A stretch of DNA of 51,388 nt from Elusimicrobiota bacterium (GTDB lineage: Bacteria > Elusimicrobiota > Elusimicrobia > UBA1565 > UBA9628): positions 1 to 51,388 of the forward strand of contig DAIDHI010000076.1 in the NCBI GenBank assembly GCA_027452025.1, given 5' to 3'. Made by a program: the position numbers and the translations under genes. Below the pieces are notes generated by a model. That model searched no databases, had not been told where the DNA came from, and was given only the letters and a program-made list of their open reading frames with translations. Within the stretch, counting starts at the first letter, position 1. Every line of letters starts with the position of its first letter. Shown here in pieces: positions 42,084-49,604 of this stretch.

Positions 42084-44514
42084 GCTCGTCGAGCGCCCGG
42101 CCTTCGGCCATGCCGTCATCGCGCTCGTCTTCCTCGCGCTGGGGACGGTTTTTGTGACCTTCGGGATCACGCCCGTCCACGACGCGATCGGCGGCTACGG
42201 ACCCTTCCATTATTTCTGCGAATGGCTGGCCCGAGGCGTTGTCCCGTATTGGAACCCCTACCAACTGACCGGCCGGCCCTTCTATCCCGACTTTCAGCTT
42301 TACGGCCTCTGGGAGCCGTCGAATTACCTTTTTATCCTGCTTTACAAGCTCACCGGGTGCACGATCCTGACCGCGTTTTTGTGGCACTATCTTTTTTACT
42401 ACTGGCTGTTCATCGAAGGCAGCTATTGGACATTCTCCCTGCTCACGAGAAAGCCTGGGCCGAGCCTCCTCTTTTCGCTTGTCCTGCTGATGGGCCTCTT
42501 TCCGGCGGTGATGCGCCAGAACGCGATGATCAATCCATTCTTCGCACTTCCACTGACGACATACGTCCTGCTCAGGCTCTTCGATGAGCCGTCGCCGGAA
42601 AGGAAAGGGCCGTTGCTGTTTCTGGCCTCCTGCCTCATCGCCGTGTCCTTCCTCGTTTACCTGCCGTCCTACCTCGTGTTCTATCTGCTCTGGTTCGTCG
42701 GCTTGGCGGCGGTTTTGGAAGTCGCCGACCTCCACGAGATATCGCGATTTGCGAAGACCAAGAGCGGCGTCCTCTGGATCGCCGCTTCAGCGCTCGCCTT
42801 CGTCCTGATCATCGCCCCTCTCATTGCGCTATTGCGCGACAGCGGCGCCGGAGGCGAGCTGTTCCCATTCGCACGAGTCCAATTGAGCCACTCCCACCAA
42901 TTTCCCCGTTATTTCATCTCGGCGAGCGACGTGAGCCTGTTTTCGCGCCATGCGACGCTATGGGTCTCGATCGCTATCGGGAACCTATTTGGACTATTGC
43001 TTGAGCCTCGCAGCCGGTTGTTGAACCTGCCGATGGCCGACATTCCCATCTATATCGGAATACTGCCTCTCTTTTGGGTATACCAAGCTGTATCAGGGGC
43101 TTTCAGCGCCAAGGATCGGCGTCCCGCATTGTTCCTGGTATTGGCCCTTGCCTTGGCGCTGATCATGTCCAGCTTCGGAGACGTTTCCGACCACGGGCTG
43201 TTCCAGAGGGTATTGGTCGCCGTCATTCCCACTCTTGGACGACTCGAGCTGTTCGAGGCTTTCGCGACCCCGTTTCTCTTCTGCCTCGTCGCTGCGTCAG
43301 CCGCCGGATACGCCATGGCTCCGGAAGGCGGAACGCGCGGCTTCTGGGCGACCGCTTCGGCGGCGCTCATTGCAAAATATGTTTTCTTAGCCGCCGGCGA
43401 CGCCTCCCCTCTATCGCTTCTGGTCGTCTGCGGCTTCGCTCTTGGGGCCTATCACATACTCAACCGTTCCGCAAGACTCGTGCCCACCCGGACGATCAGG
43501 GCCGTCTCGATTATCCTGCTGTTTTTGGATCTGACCTATTTCAACCTCGCGCATATTCGAGAGCAGGTCTTTTACAGGACGGTGGAAAGGCCGGAAGTGC
43601 ACCTCAAGGAGGGCGAAGGCGCCGTTCTTGAAAGGGTCTTCTATCGGACGCTTCTACGCGATGGGCTCCTCGCCCCGCGGCGGGAGCGGCCGTTTGAAAA
43701 TTACCGGGAGGCGTACCTCACTGCGAGTATCTATAACTTCTCGGGTCAAGAGATGCTCCGCGCCGTCAAGACGGCGCTTCCTCCACCTTTCGGCGCCTCG
43801 CCCGGCCAGATCATTTTCTGGGCGGCCTTCGACAGCGCGTTCTGCACGCGACGGTACTACGACTATTTCGTCAACGTCGACCTTCAAAAGCAGCTAGTCA
43901 CCTCAAGCGTCATCGCCCCGATCCTCAACTTCTTTCCGAAACGCGCGGCGACGACCGTCTCCGGACCCTTCGCCGCCGTCGCGGCGATGAATCGCGTCGA
44001 TCTGCGCGAGGCCAAACGACACATATTCATCGAATCGAATTGGCCCGCGCCGACGTCCCCGCCGACCGCAAACACGGCATCCGAGCCTTCCCTTCTCGCC
44101 CCCACAGCAGCGGAACTTTCCGCGTTGGCCAGCGCGTCGACTTCGATGCCCAAGGATTACCCGAAGTTCGAATTCAAGGTCCGTCACCACGGCCCGAACG
44201 ACTTATCCGTCGCGCTGGCGGCGCCCGAGGACGGCTATTTCTTTTTCGGCGATGGCTACAGCAGGTATTGGGAAGCCTCCGTCGACGGAAAGGCGGCCAG
44301 GATCGAAAAGACGAACGCCAATTTCAAATCGGTGGTCGTGACGAAGGGCCATCATCTCGTCGACTTCGTCTACGATCCCGAGGCCATCCGCCTGGGCATG
44401 CTTCTAAGCGCGCTGGGCGTCCTAGGGGCGGCGCTCCTCTCGGCCGGAGCGCTGCTGTTAAAACGTCGAGCCGAGAGTTCGCACATCGTCGAGCGAGAAT
44501 TGACCGCCCCTTGA
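42061..44514 (+). CDS. YfhO-family multi-pass membrane protein
   Basis: About 817 residues from a GTG at 42061 inside the end of the previous gene. There are about twelve membrane helices. YGPFHYFCEWLARGVVPYWNPYQLTGRPFYPDFQLYGLWEPSNYL is the conserved first loop, and YFFFGDGYSRYWEASVDGKAARIEKTNANFKSVVVTKGHHLVDFVYDP is the YfhO C-terminal domain with its last two helices. The middle of the gene looks lower in GC, with more varied codons than its neighbours, suggesting a different history. It probably works with the gene before it in sugar transfer at the membrane. It overlaps the convergent GT2 gene by 57 bases. Confidence 0.8.
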   Translation: MKTPSWPELVERPAFGHAVIALVFLALGTVFVTFGITPVHDAIGGYGPFHYFCEWLARGVVPYWNPYQLTGRPFYPDFQLYGLWEPSNYLFILLYKLTGCTILTAFLWHYLFYYWLFIEGSYWTFSLLTRKPGPSLLFSLVLLMGLFPAVMRQNAMINPFFALPLTTYVLLRLFDEPSPERKGPLLFLASCLIAVSFLVYLPSYLVFYLLWFVGLAAVLEVADLHEISRFAKTKSGVLWIAASALAFVLIIAPLIALLRDSGAGGELFPFARVQLSHSHQFPRYFISASDVSLFSRHATLWVSIAIGNLFGLLLEPRSRLLNLPMADIPIYIGILPLFWVYQAVSGAFSAKDRRPALFLVLALALALIMSSFGDVSDHGLFQRVLVAVIPTLGRLELFEAFATPFLFCLVAASAAGYAMAPEGGTRGFWATASAALIAKYVFLAAGDASPLSLLVVCGFALGAYHILNRSARLVPTRTIRAVSIILLFLDLTYFNLAHIREQVFYRTVERPEVHLKEGEGAVLERVFYRTLLRDGLLAPRRERPFENYREAYLTASIYNFSGQEMLRAVKTALPPPFGASPGQIIFWAAFDSAFCTRRYYDYFVNVDLQKQLVTSSVIAPILNFFPKRAATTVSGPFAAVAAMNRVDLREAKRHIFIESNWPAPTSPPTANTASEPSLLAPTAAELSALASASTSMPKDYPKFEFKVRHHGPNDLSVALAAPEDGYFFFGDGYSRYWEASVDGKAARIEKTNANFKSVVVTKGHHLVDFVYDPEAIRLGMLLSALGVLGAALLSAGALLLKRRAESSHIVERELTAP

Positions 44515-45543
44515 AGCCGCTCGCCAGAGGCTCGGCCTAAGCCAGCCGAACAGGCCTGGGAGGACCGTCCGCGGCCGCGAGAGGAAGAGCGCCAGGATCC
44601 CCGTTAGCCACGCCGTATTTCGTACAAGGACCGTGATGAGGAATATCCGGGCTGCCAGTATCGCGCTGCCCGTCTTTCTCCGCGCATAGCCGATGAAATC
44701 CAGGTTGAGCAGCAGGAGCGCGGTCCAGCACACCGAAATCGACAATGCCGTACGGGGGCTCGGCCGGGCCACCAGAAGCGCCGCGGCCCCATACATGGCG
44801 CACAGAAATAGCAGCTGAAGATGAAGGGCGTCGCGCTTCACGGGCCATTTCAGGAAAAAGACTTCTGGATAGCGCAAGTATATCTCCATCACGGCGAAGC
44901 TGCGCCGGAACTGCTGGGCGAAGTACTGCCTCGCCGTGGCCCGGAACTTCTCTCGGACTGTCAGCTGCTCGAGGCGCAGGATTTTAATTCCGACCTTTGA
45001 CAGCTTGTAGCCGAGAATCAAATCCTCCCCGATCGTCAGGGGCGGGAACCCGCCGACCTTCTCGAAGCACTCGCGTCTGACCGCGAAATTGTTGGTGTTG
45101 AAACAGTTGACGAACTGGTCCCCGGGAAGTCCATAATGAAGCGCCTCAAGATAGTGCTGCCACATCACGGCGTTGGGCTGCGCATAGTCCGCGAAAGTGC
45201 CGGCCACCGCCATGACCTGGGGATTCGCCAGCGCCCCACGGATGATGGTAAGCCAGTCAGCGGGAACGGTGCAATCCGAGTCCGTGAAAGCCAGGATCGT
45301 CCCTTTCGATGCGCATTCGGCGGCGTTCCGGGCCGCGCCCGTGCCAACGTTGCGTGGCAGGCGAAGAAGGGTCCAGCTGGGCTTATCGGGCAGGAGTGAT
45401 CGTGGAACCGGCTGCCAACTGCCGTCGTCGACCACGATGACCTCGAAGCTCGAATCCGCGAGCGCGCGCAGCGAAGCGATCGTCTCGGCGACGCCGGGAA
45501 CGTTGTTGAAGACGGGAACAATGACGCTGACGAGTTCAGGCAT
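44458..45543 (-). CDS. Membrane-associated family 2 glycosyltransferase
   Basis: About 361 residues from the ATG at 45543. The GT-A domain starts at once (VSVIVPVFNNVPGVAETIASLRAL), with VVDDGSW, AFTDSDCTVP (DxD-like metal site), NTNNFAVRRECFEKVGGFPPLTIGEDLILGYKL and a C-terminal block of two or three membrane helices. It is similar to glycosyltransferases that build lipid-linked or surface sugars. The start shares one base with the radical SAM stop (TGATG), so the two are coupled. It is convergent with the YfhO-like gene. Confidence 0.85.
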   Translation of the reverse strand: MPELVSVIVPVFNNVPGVAETIASLRALADSSFEVIVVDDGSWQPVPRSLLPDKPSWTLLRLPRNVGTGAARNAAECASKGTILAFTDSDCTVPADWLTIIRGALANPQVMAVAGTFADYAQPNAVMWQHYLEALHYGLPGDQFVNCFNTNNFAVRRECFEKVGGFPPLTIGEDLILGYKLSKVGIKILRLEQLTVREKFRATARQYFAQQFRRSFAVMEIYLRYPEVFFLKWPVKRDALHLQLLFLCAMYGAAALLVARPSPRTALSISVCWTALLLLNLDFIGYARRKTGSAILAARIFLITVLVRNTAWLTGILALFLSRPRTVLPGLFGWLRPSLWRAASRGGQFSLDDVRTLGSTF

Positions 45544-46652
45544 CAGCGGCCGCCCGTTATCCGATGACGGGCGTAGAGCCAGGCCGACTTCACCAAGCTG
45601 GATGGCTGGAAGACGATGCTGGCTTGGTTGGCGCATTCGAACGTGCAATGGCACCGCTCCTCAAGGATCCGCCGGCGGATGGCCCGGGCTTCGGGAGTGC
45701 GCAAGACGGCGTTGATATCGTAGTCGTGCTTTCTCAGGTCGCCCATGGTGTAGGGCGAGACGCCGATCTGCTCGAGCACCTCGCATGGTTTCACGAGTCC
45801 TTCCTCGGTCAGAGTCAGCATCTGCTGTCCGGCCACGCAGGGGACGACCCACCCGTCCCTGGCGATCGTCTCCCTGTTGACCGCCACCATAAGCGAGTTC
45901 AGCGCGTTGAGGGCGTTGTAAACGGCGCTCTTCGGGTTCCAGCGATGGCCCAGGTAATCGGTTGCCTGCCTATATTCCTCTAGCGAAACCTCTTTTGTCT
46001 CCGGAACCATCGCGCTGCCTCTGACGTATCCCAGGTAATGCGCGTCCACCCCTAGGTTGTCGCGGACAAAATCGATGAAGGGCATGATCTCGCCTTTGTT
46101 GTACTTCGTGACGGTCGTCGAGACGTACAGCATCAAGCGCGGGTAGCGGCGCCGCAGAGGCTGCAGAGCTTCGATCGTGCGCAGCGTCTCCTGGAAGGCT
46201 CCAACGCGATCTCTGGTCTTGTCATGGACTCCCTCGAAGCCATCGAGAGAGACGCCCAGCTTGAGGTAATATGGTCCCGGTTGCGCGCAGATACGTTCCA
46301 CGGTCTCCAAGAGCCTCTCGCGCAACAGGCCGTTGGTCGTGATCCCCACAAACGGCACGCCCGTGCATTCCCGAAAGGCCGCGACAATATCAGCCAGGTC
46401 GGCGCGAACGAACGGTTCTCCGCCGGTAAAATTCAGGTTCGTCAGGGGACCGGCCTTCCGAGCGATCAGACGGTATTCGTCGAGGGTCAGCTCTTTTTTG
46501 CCCTTGGCGTTCTGAATCTCCTCGGTGTAGAAGCAGTGCTTGCACAGCAAGTTGCACTTCGCCGTGACGAAGACGATCAAGTAGCTTGGGCGCTTGGTGA
46601 GGATGGCCCCGCCGAAGCGACCGGCGACGCCGGCCGACGCGATGGGATCCAT
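45543..46652 (-). CDS. Radical SAM protein with SPASM-like C-terminus
   Basis: A 369-residue protein. C33, C37 and C40 (AKCNLLCKHC) bind the radical SAM cluster. LNFTGGEPFVRADLADIV, GITTNGLLRERLLETVE and KLGVSLDGFEGVHDKTR are core motifs. The C-terminal third has further cysteines (WVVPCVAGQQ, GLVKPCEVLEQ and EERCHCTFEC), the layout of SPASM/twitch auxiliary clusters. Such enzymes modify peptides or act as sugar or alcohol dehydrogenases in glycan pathways. The neighbours (GT2, B12 radical SAM) fit either. It starts 12 bases after the B12 radical SAM gene. Confidence 0.87.
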   Translation of the reverse strand: MDPIASAGVAGRFGGAILTKRPSYLIVFVTAKCNLLCKHCFYTEEIQNAKGKKELTLDEYRLIARKAGPLTNLNFTGGEPFVRADLADIVAAFRECTGVPFVGITTNGLLRERLLETVERICAQPGPYYLKLGVSLDGFEGVHDKTRDRVGAFQETLRTIEALQPLRRRYPRLMLYVSTTVTKYNKGEIMPFIDFVRDNLGVDAHYLGYVRGSAMVPETKEVSLEEYRQATDYLGHRWNPKSAVYNALNALNSLMVAVNRETIARDGWVVPCVAGQQMLTLTEEGLVKPCEVLEQIGVSPYTMGDLRKHDYDINAVLRTPEARAIRRRILEERCHCTFECANQASIVFQPSSLVKSAWLYARHRITGGR

Positions 46653-46664
46653 GGCCCCGGCGGG

Positions 46665-48311
46665 CTAGCGCGCCGCCGTCTCGAGCGCGATCTCCGCGTC
46701 AGTGGCCGGACGGAGCTTGAAGCGCGTCCCAGACTCCTGCGACCAGTGGCTGACCTTGAAGTCCGGGTCGGGGGTCTTGCGCAGGCGCGGACGCTTCTTC
46801 ATCGCGGGATTGAGGAAATTCATGAAGGGTTCGCTGAGCCAGAGCGGAAGCGAGGTGATGACCATGTTGGTCACGACCACGCCGAAAATCACCTTCAGCA
46901 GATTCCAGATCTCTCGCGGCTTGAAGTACCAGCGCTGCGGCATCTGATACCAGCCGATTCCCTTCTTGCCCAGGAGCAGAGGCCAAAGCGAACGCGGTTG
47001 GAAATAAGTCTTGAGATTGAAGCGGATGATGTCGCGCTTGAGCTCGAACTCGCTGCAGGTATCCGGAACATAGGGCAGCGGGGTCTTATCGAAGATGCTG
47101 CGCGTGATGGAGAGCGTGCTGTTGAAGTTCGACCAGCCCGGCGCGATTTGGAGACGGTCGCTGTCCTTTGTGTCCTCGAAGAGCGGCGTGCCGGGATAGG
47201 GGATCAGATTGTTGTACTTCGAGGCCACCGAGCCCATCTTCTGCACGACGCGGAACGACTCCGCGCGGTCGGCGCCGGTCTCCGTCGGCAGGCCGAAGAT
47301 CATGAAAAGCGAGACGGAGAAGCCGTATTGCTTGGCCAGCGCCACGGCCTTGCGGTGCTCCTCGACCGTCTCGCCCTTCGAGATGATCTGCTCCAGGCGC
47401 TCGACGCCCGTCTCCATGCCGAAGCCGACGTCCCGGAAGCCCGCTTCCGCCAGGAGAGGCACGACGTCCGGATAGAAGTTGTCCGCGCGCGTCTGGATCG
47501 AGAACTTCACTCGTTTTTGCAGCCCGGCGGCCAGGATGGCGTCGCAGAACTCCTTGACGCGCTTTTTCTTGAATGCGAAGTTGTCGTCGTAGAACAGAAT
47601 CTGCTTGGCGTGGTATTTGTCGACCAGCAGCGTGATCTCCTCGAGCAGTCTTCCCGGCGACTTGTAGCGGTACGTCAGCCCGTTCATCATGCGGATGCTG
47701 CAATAGTTGCAGCGGAACGGGCAGCCCCTAGAAGAGGTCACCACGCCCATGTCGTAGTAATCCTTGTACTCGTCGAAGAGGTGATAAGGAAACGGCGGAA
47801 TGCTGTCGAGATCGGCGATCAGCGGGGCGTCCGGATTGTGGGCGATCTGGCCGTAGCGCATCCAGGATACGCCCAGGATGCCCGTGAAGTCCTTTTGCCC
47901 GGAACGGATGGCGCGGTAGAGCTGCAGCAGCGCCTCTTCCCCCTCGCCGCGGATGACGAAGTCGGCCCCGTTGGCCAAGGCCTCTTCGGGAAGGGCCGTG
48001 ACGTGGAGGCCGCCCATGACGATGATCGCGTCGGGATAAAGCGCCTTGATCATCTTGATTAGGCGATATCCCCGCACAACGTGCGCCGTCAGGCAGCTCA
48101 AGCCGACGACGTAGGGCCGCTCCAGGCCGGCCAGCTTGGCCTCGAGCACGGCCGGCGTGATGTCGATCATCTCCTCGTCGATGATCCGGGCCTCAATGCC
48201 GTGCTTCTGCATATAGGAAGCCAGCGTGCCGATGGCGATGGGAATGCCCTTTCGGACGTAGCGGGTCAGAACTCCGCCGAATTTTTCCTCGGCCGGATTG
48301 ATGAGGAGCAT
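46665..48311 (-). CDS. B12-binding-domain radical SAM protein with C-terminal extension
   Basis: About 548 residues from the ATG at 48311. The cobalamin-binding domain (about 1-150: MLLINPAEEKFGG, VVGLSCLTAHVVRGYRL, IIVMGGLHVTALPEEAL, FVIRGEGEEALL) precedes a radical SAM core with SSRGCPFRCNYCSI. GMETGVERLEQIISKG and VSLFMIFGLPTETGAD are further motifs. The last ~130 residues are an extension with one hydrophobic segment (LKVIFGVVVTNMVITSLPLW) and a basic tail, which could attach the enzyme to the membrane. Two further in-frame starts lie upstream (48341, 48362). 48311 fits the promoter and the conserved start best. The substrate is unknown. Confidence 0.87.
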   Translation of the reverse strand: MLLINPAEEKFGGVLTRYVRKGIPIAIGTLASYMQKHGIEARIIDEEMIDITPAVLEAKLAGLERPYVVGLSCLTAHVVRGYRLIKMIKALYPDAIIVMGGLHVTALPEEALANGADFVIRGEGEEALLQLYRAIRSGQKDFTGILGVSWMRYGQIAHNPDAPLIADLDSIPPFPYHLFDEYKDYYDMGVVTSSRGCPFRCNYCSIRMMNGLTYRYKSPGRLLEEITLLVDKYHAKQILFYDDNFAFKKKRVKEFCDAILAAGLQKRVKFSIQTRADNFYPDVVPLLAEAGFRDVGFGMETGVERLEQIISKGETVEEHRKAVALAKQYGFSVSLFMIFGLPTETGADRAESFRVVQKMGSVASKYNNLIPYPGTPLFEDTKDSDRLQIAPGWSNFNSTLSITRSIFDKTPLPYVPDTCSEFELKRDIIRFNLKTYFQPRSLWPLLLGKKGIGWYQMPQRWYFKPREIWNLLKVIFGVVVTNMVITSLPLWLSEPFMNFLNPAMKKRPRLRKTPDPDFKVSHWSQESGTRFKLRPATDAEIALETAAR

Positions 48312-48319
48312 ATTGGAGA

Positions 48320-48348
48320 AGTGTAGTCGTGATTTGACCATCACGCAA
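48320..48348 (-). promoter_or_regulatory. Sigma70-like promoter of the B12 radical SAM operon
   Basis: On the minus strand TTGCGT (plus 48343-48348), 17 bases, TACACT (plus 48320-48325), then 8 bases to the ATG at 48311. It supports the shorter protein start and a leaderless mRNA. Confidence 0.45.
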
Positions 48349-48381
48349 GGCCCATGCAACAAAATATTCGCAACGGTTCCC

Positions 48382-48387
48382 TATAAT
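48382..48387 (+). promoter_or_regulatory. -10 box of module copy 2, leaderless spacing
   Basis: A perfect TATAAT ends 7 bases before the GTG at 48395. No good -35 box is seen at 17-18 bases. Confidence 0.55.
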
Positions 48388-48394
48388 ACGAGGC

Positions 48395-48895
48395 GTGGCT
48401 CAAAGCCATATTCTCCAAGGCCTGGCGCTGTTCGCAATCGCCTTCGGCGCCCACTGGGTCTCCTGGCGCCTCTTCGGCCTGCCGCGCGCGCCGATCCTGG
48501 CCTTATCGATACATTTCCTGATGTTCGCTCTGGCCTACTGCGCCTGGCAACGCGCCGCTCTGAACTCGTTCGGCGCGGCCGCCGCGCTCCTTCTCTACGC
48601 GGCGCTTTGCTGCGCTTACGTCCAGTCCTTCCCCTTGGCGCTGCTCCTCAGCCCCAGCCTCCAGCTCTTGCTCGAGCTGGAGAAAGCCGGACCGGAGGGC
48701 CGGACGCACGAGCAGTTGCGCTCGCGCTTCGAGACCGAAAGCCTCTTCTCCCGGCGCATAGAGGAACTGCTGCGCGCCGGGATGATCCGCCTGCGGCGCG
48801 ACGGGAGCCTCGAAGCGCGCTGGCGCGGCAGGCTTTCCGTGCCCCTGTTCCTCGTCATGCGCCGCCTCCTGGGACTGCCGACGGGGGCCGGATGA
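48395..48895 (+). CDS. Small membrane protein with winged-helix-like C-terminus (module copy 2, gene A)
   Basis: A 166-residue protein from a GTG start. It has three membrane helices (to about residue 85), then a soluble part LLLELEKAGPEGRTHEQLRSRFETESLFSRRIEELLRAGMIRLRRDGSLEARWRG that reads like a winged-helix domain, and a last helix ending LLGLPTGAG. It is a clear paralogue of 34601-35089. Here it has its own promoter and is not preceded by a TMTC-like gene. The next gene starts inside its stop (ATGA). The function is unknown. Confidence 0.75.
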   Translation: MAQSHILQGLALFAIAFGAHWVSWRLFGLPRAPILALSIHFLMFALAYCAWQRAALNSFGAAAALLLYAALCCAYVQSFPLALLLSPSLQLLLELEKAGPEGRTHEQLRSRFETESLFSRRIEELLRAGMIRLRRDGSLEARWRGRLSVPLFLVMRRLLGLPTGAG

Positions 48896-49410
48896 CGCCG
48901 CGCGCGGCTTTCCTTTGCCTGCTGGGGGCAAGTCCGGCATGGCTTCTGTTCCTCCATGCGGCGATCTTGAGAGCTTCCCGAGCCTTCGGGCGCGGCGCCT
49001 CGCCCCAGGGCGCGGCGTTTCAGGCCGTGTTTCTCGGCGCGCCGCTTGCGGCGGCCGGAGCGTGGACGGCCTACCTGTCGCGCCTGAGCGGCGCCGCTCT
49101 GACCGGCGCCGCCATCTACGGCCTCATCGTCTACGCCTGCCTCTCTTACTTTTACTTCCACCTCTTCAACCTCGGCGAGACGTCGCGCCGCCTGCGCATC
49201 CTCATAGAGCTCTACCGCGGCCCCGTCCGGGCCGAGGACCTGGAGAGGCGCTATCCCCCGCTGTCGCAAGTCGACGTTCGCCTGGAGCGGCTGCTCGGCA
49301 TGGGCCAAATAGAGTTCGGCGAGGGCCGCTATCGTCTCAAGAGCCGCCGCCTGTGGCTGGTCGCCGCCTGCGTCGAGGCCTGGCGGCGGGCGCTCGGCTT
49401 CGCCCGCTAA
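48892..49410 (+). CDS. Small membrane protein with winged-helix-like C-terminus (module copy 2, gene B)
   Basis: About 172 residues. It has four hydrophobic helices, then LRILIELYRGPVRAEDLERRYPPLSQVDVRLERLLGMGQIEFGEGRYRLKSRR, a probable winged helix. It is a clear paralogue of 34080-34604, with the same size, fold and gene order. It is coupled to gene A by a 4-base overlap. Its stop touches the convergent small membrane protein gene. Confidence 0.75.
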   Translation: MTPRAAFLCLLGASPAWLLFLHAAILRASRAFGRGASPQGAAFQAVFLGAPLAAAGAWTAYLSRLSGAALTGAAIYGLIVYACLSYFYFHLFNLGETSRRLRILIELYRGPVRAEDLERRYPPLSQVDVRLERLLGMGQIEFGEGRYRLKSRRLWLVAACVEAWRRALGFAR

Positions 49411-49604
49411 ATCACCCCGGCGGCCAAGCCGGCGGCGATGAGCAGGACCAGGGCGAGGACGACGGCGCGCACGACGGGCATCGTGGCCTTGGCCAGCGCG
49501 CCGACCAGCGCGCCCGCGATGCCGAGGACGAGCATGTCCCAGTTCGGCGCCGCGCCCGCGGCGGCCCCGAAGACGAAGACGGAGGCGTAGGCCCAGAAGC
49601 TCAT
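49407..49604 (-). CDS. Small membrane protein
   Basis: A 65-residue protein with two or three hydrophobic helices (FWAYASVFVFGAAAGAA, MLVLGIAGALVGALA, VVLALVLLIAAGLAAGVI). The ATG at 49604 overlaps the stop of the helicase-nuclease gene (ATGA), so it is translated with it. I recognise no family. Confidence 0.6.
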   Translation of the reverse strand: MSFWAYASVFVFGAAAGAAPNWDMLVLGIAGALVGALAKATMPVVRAVVLALVLLIAAGLAAGVI

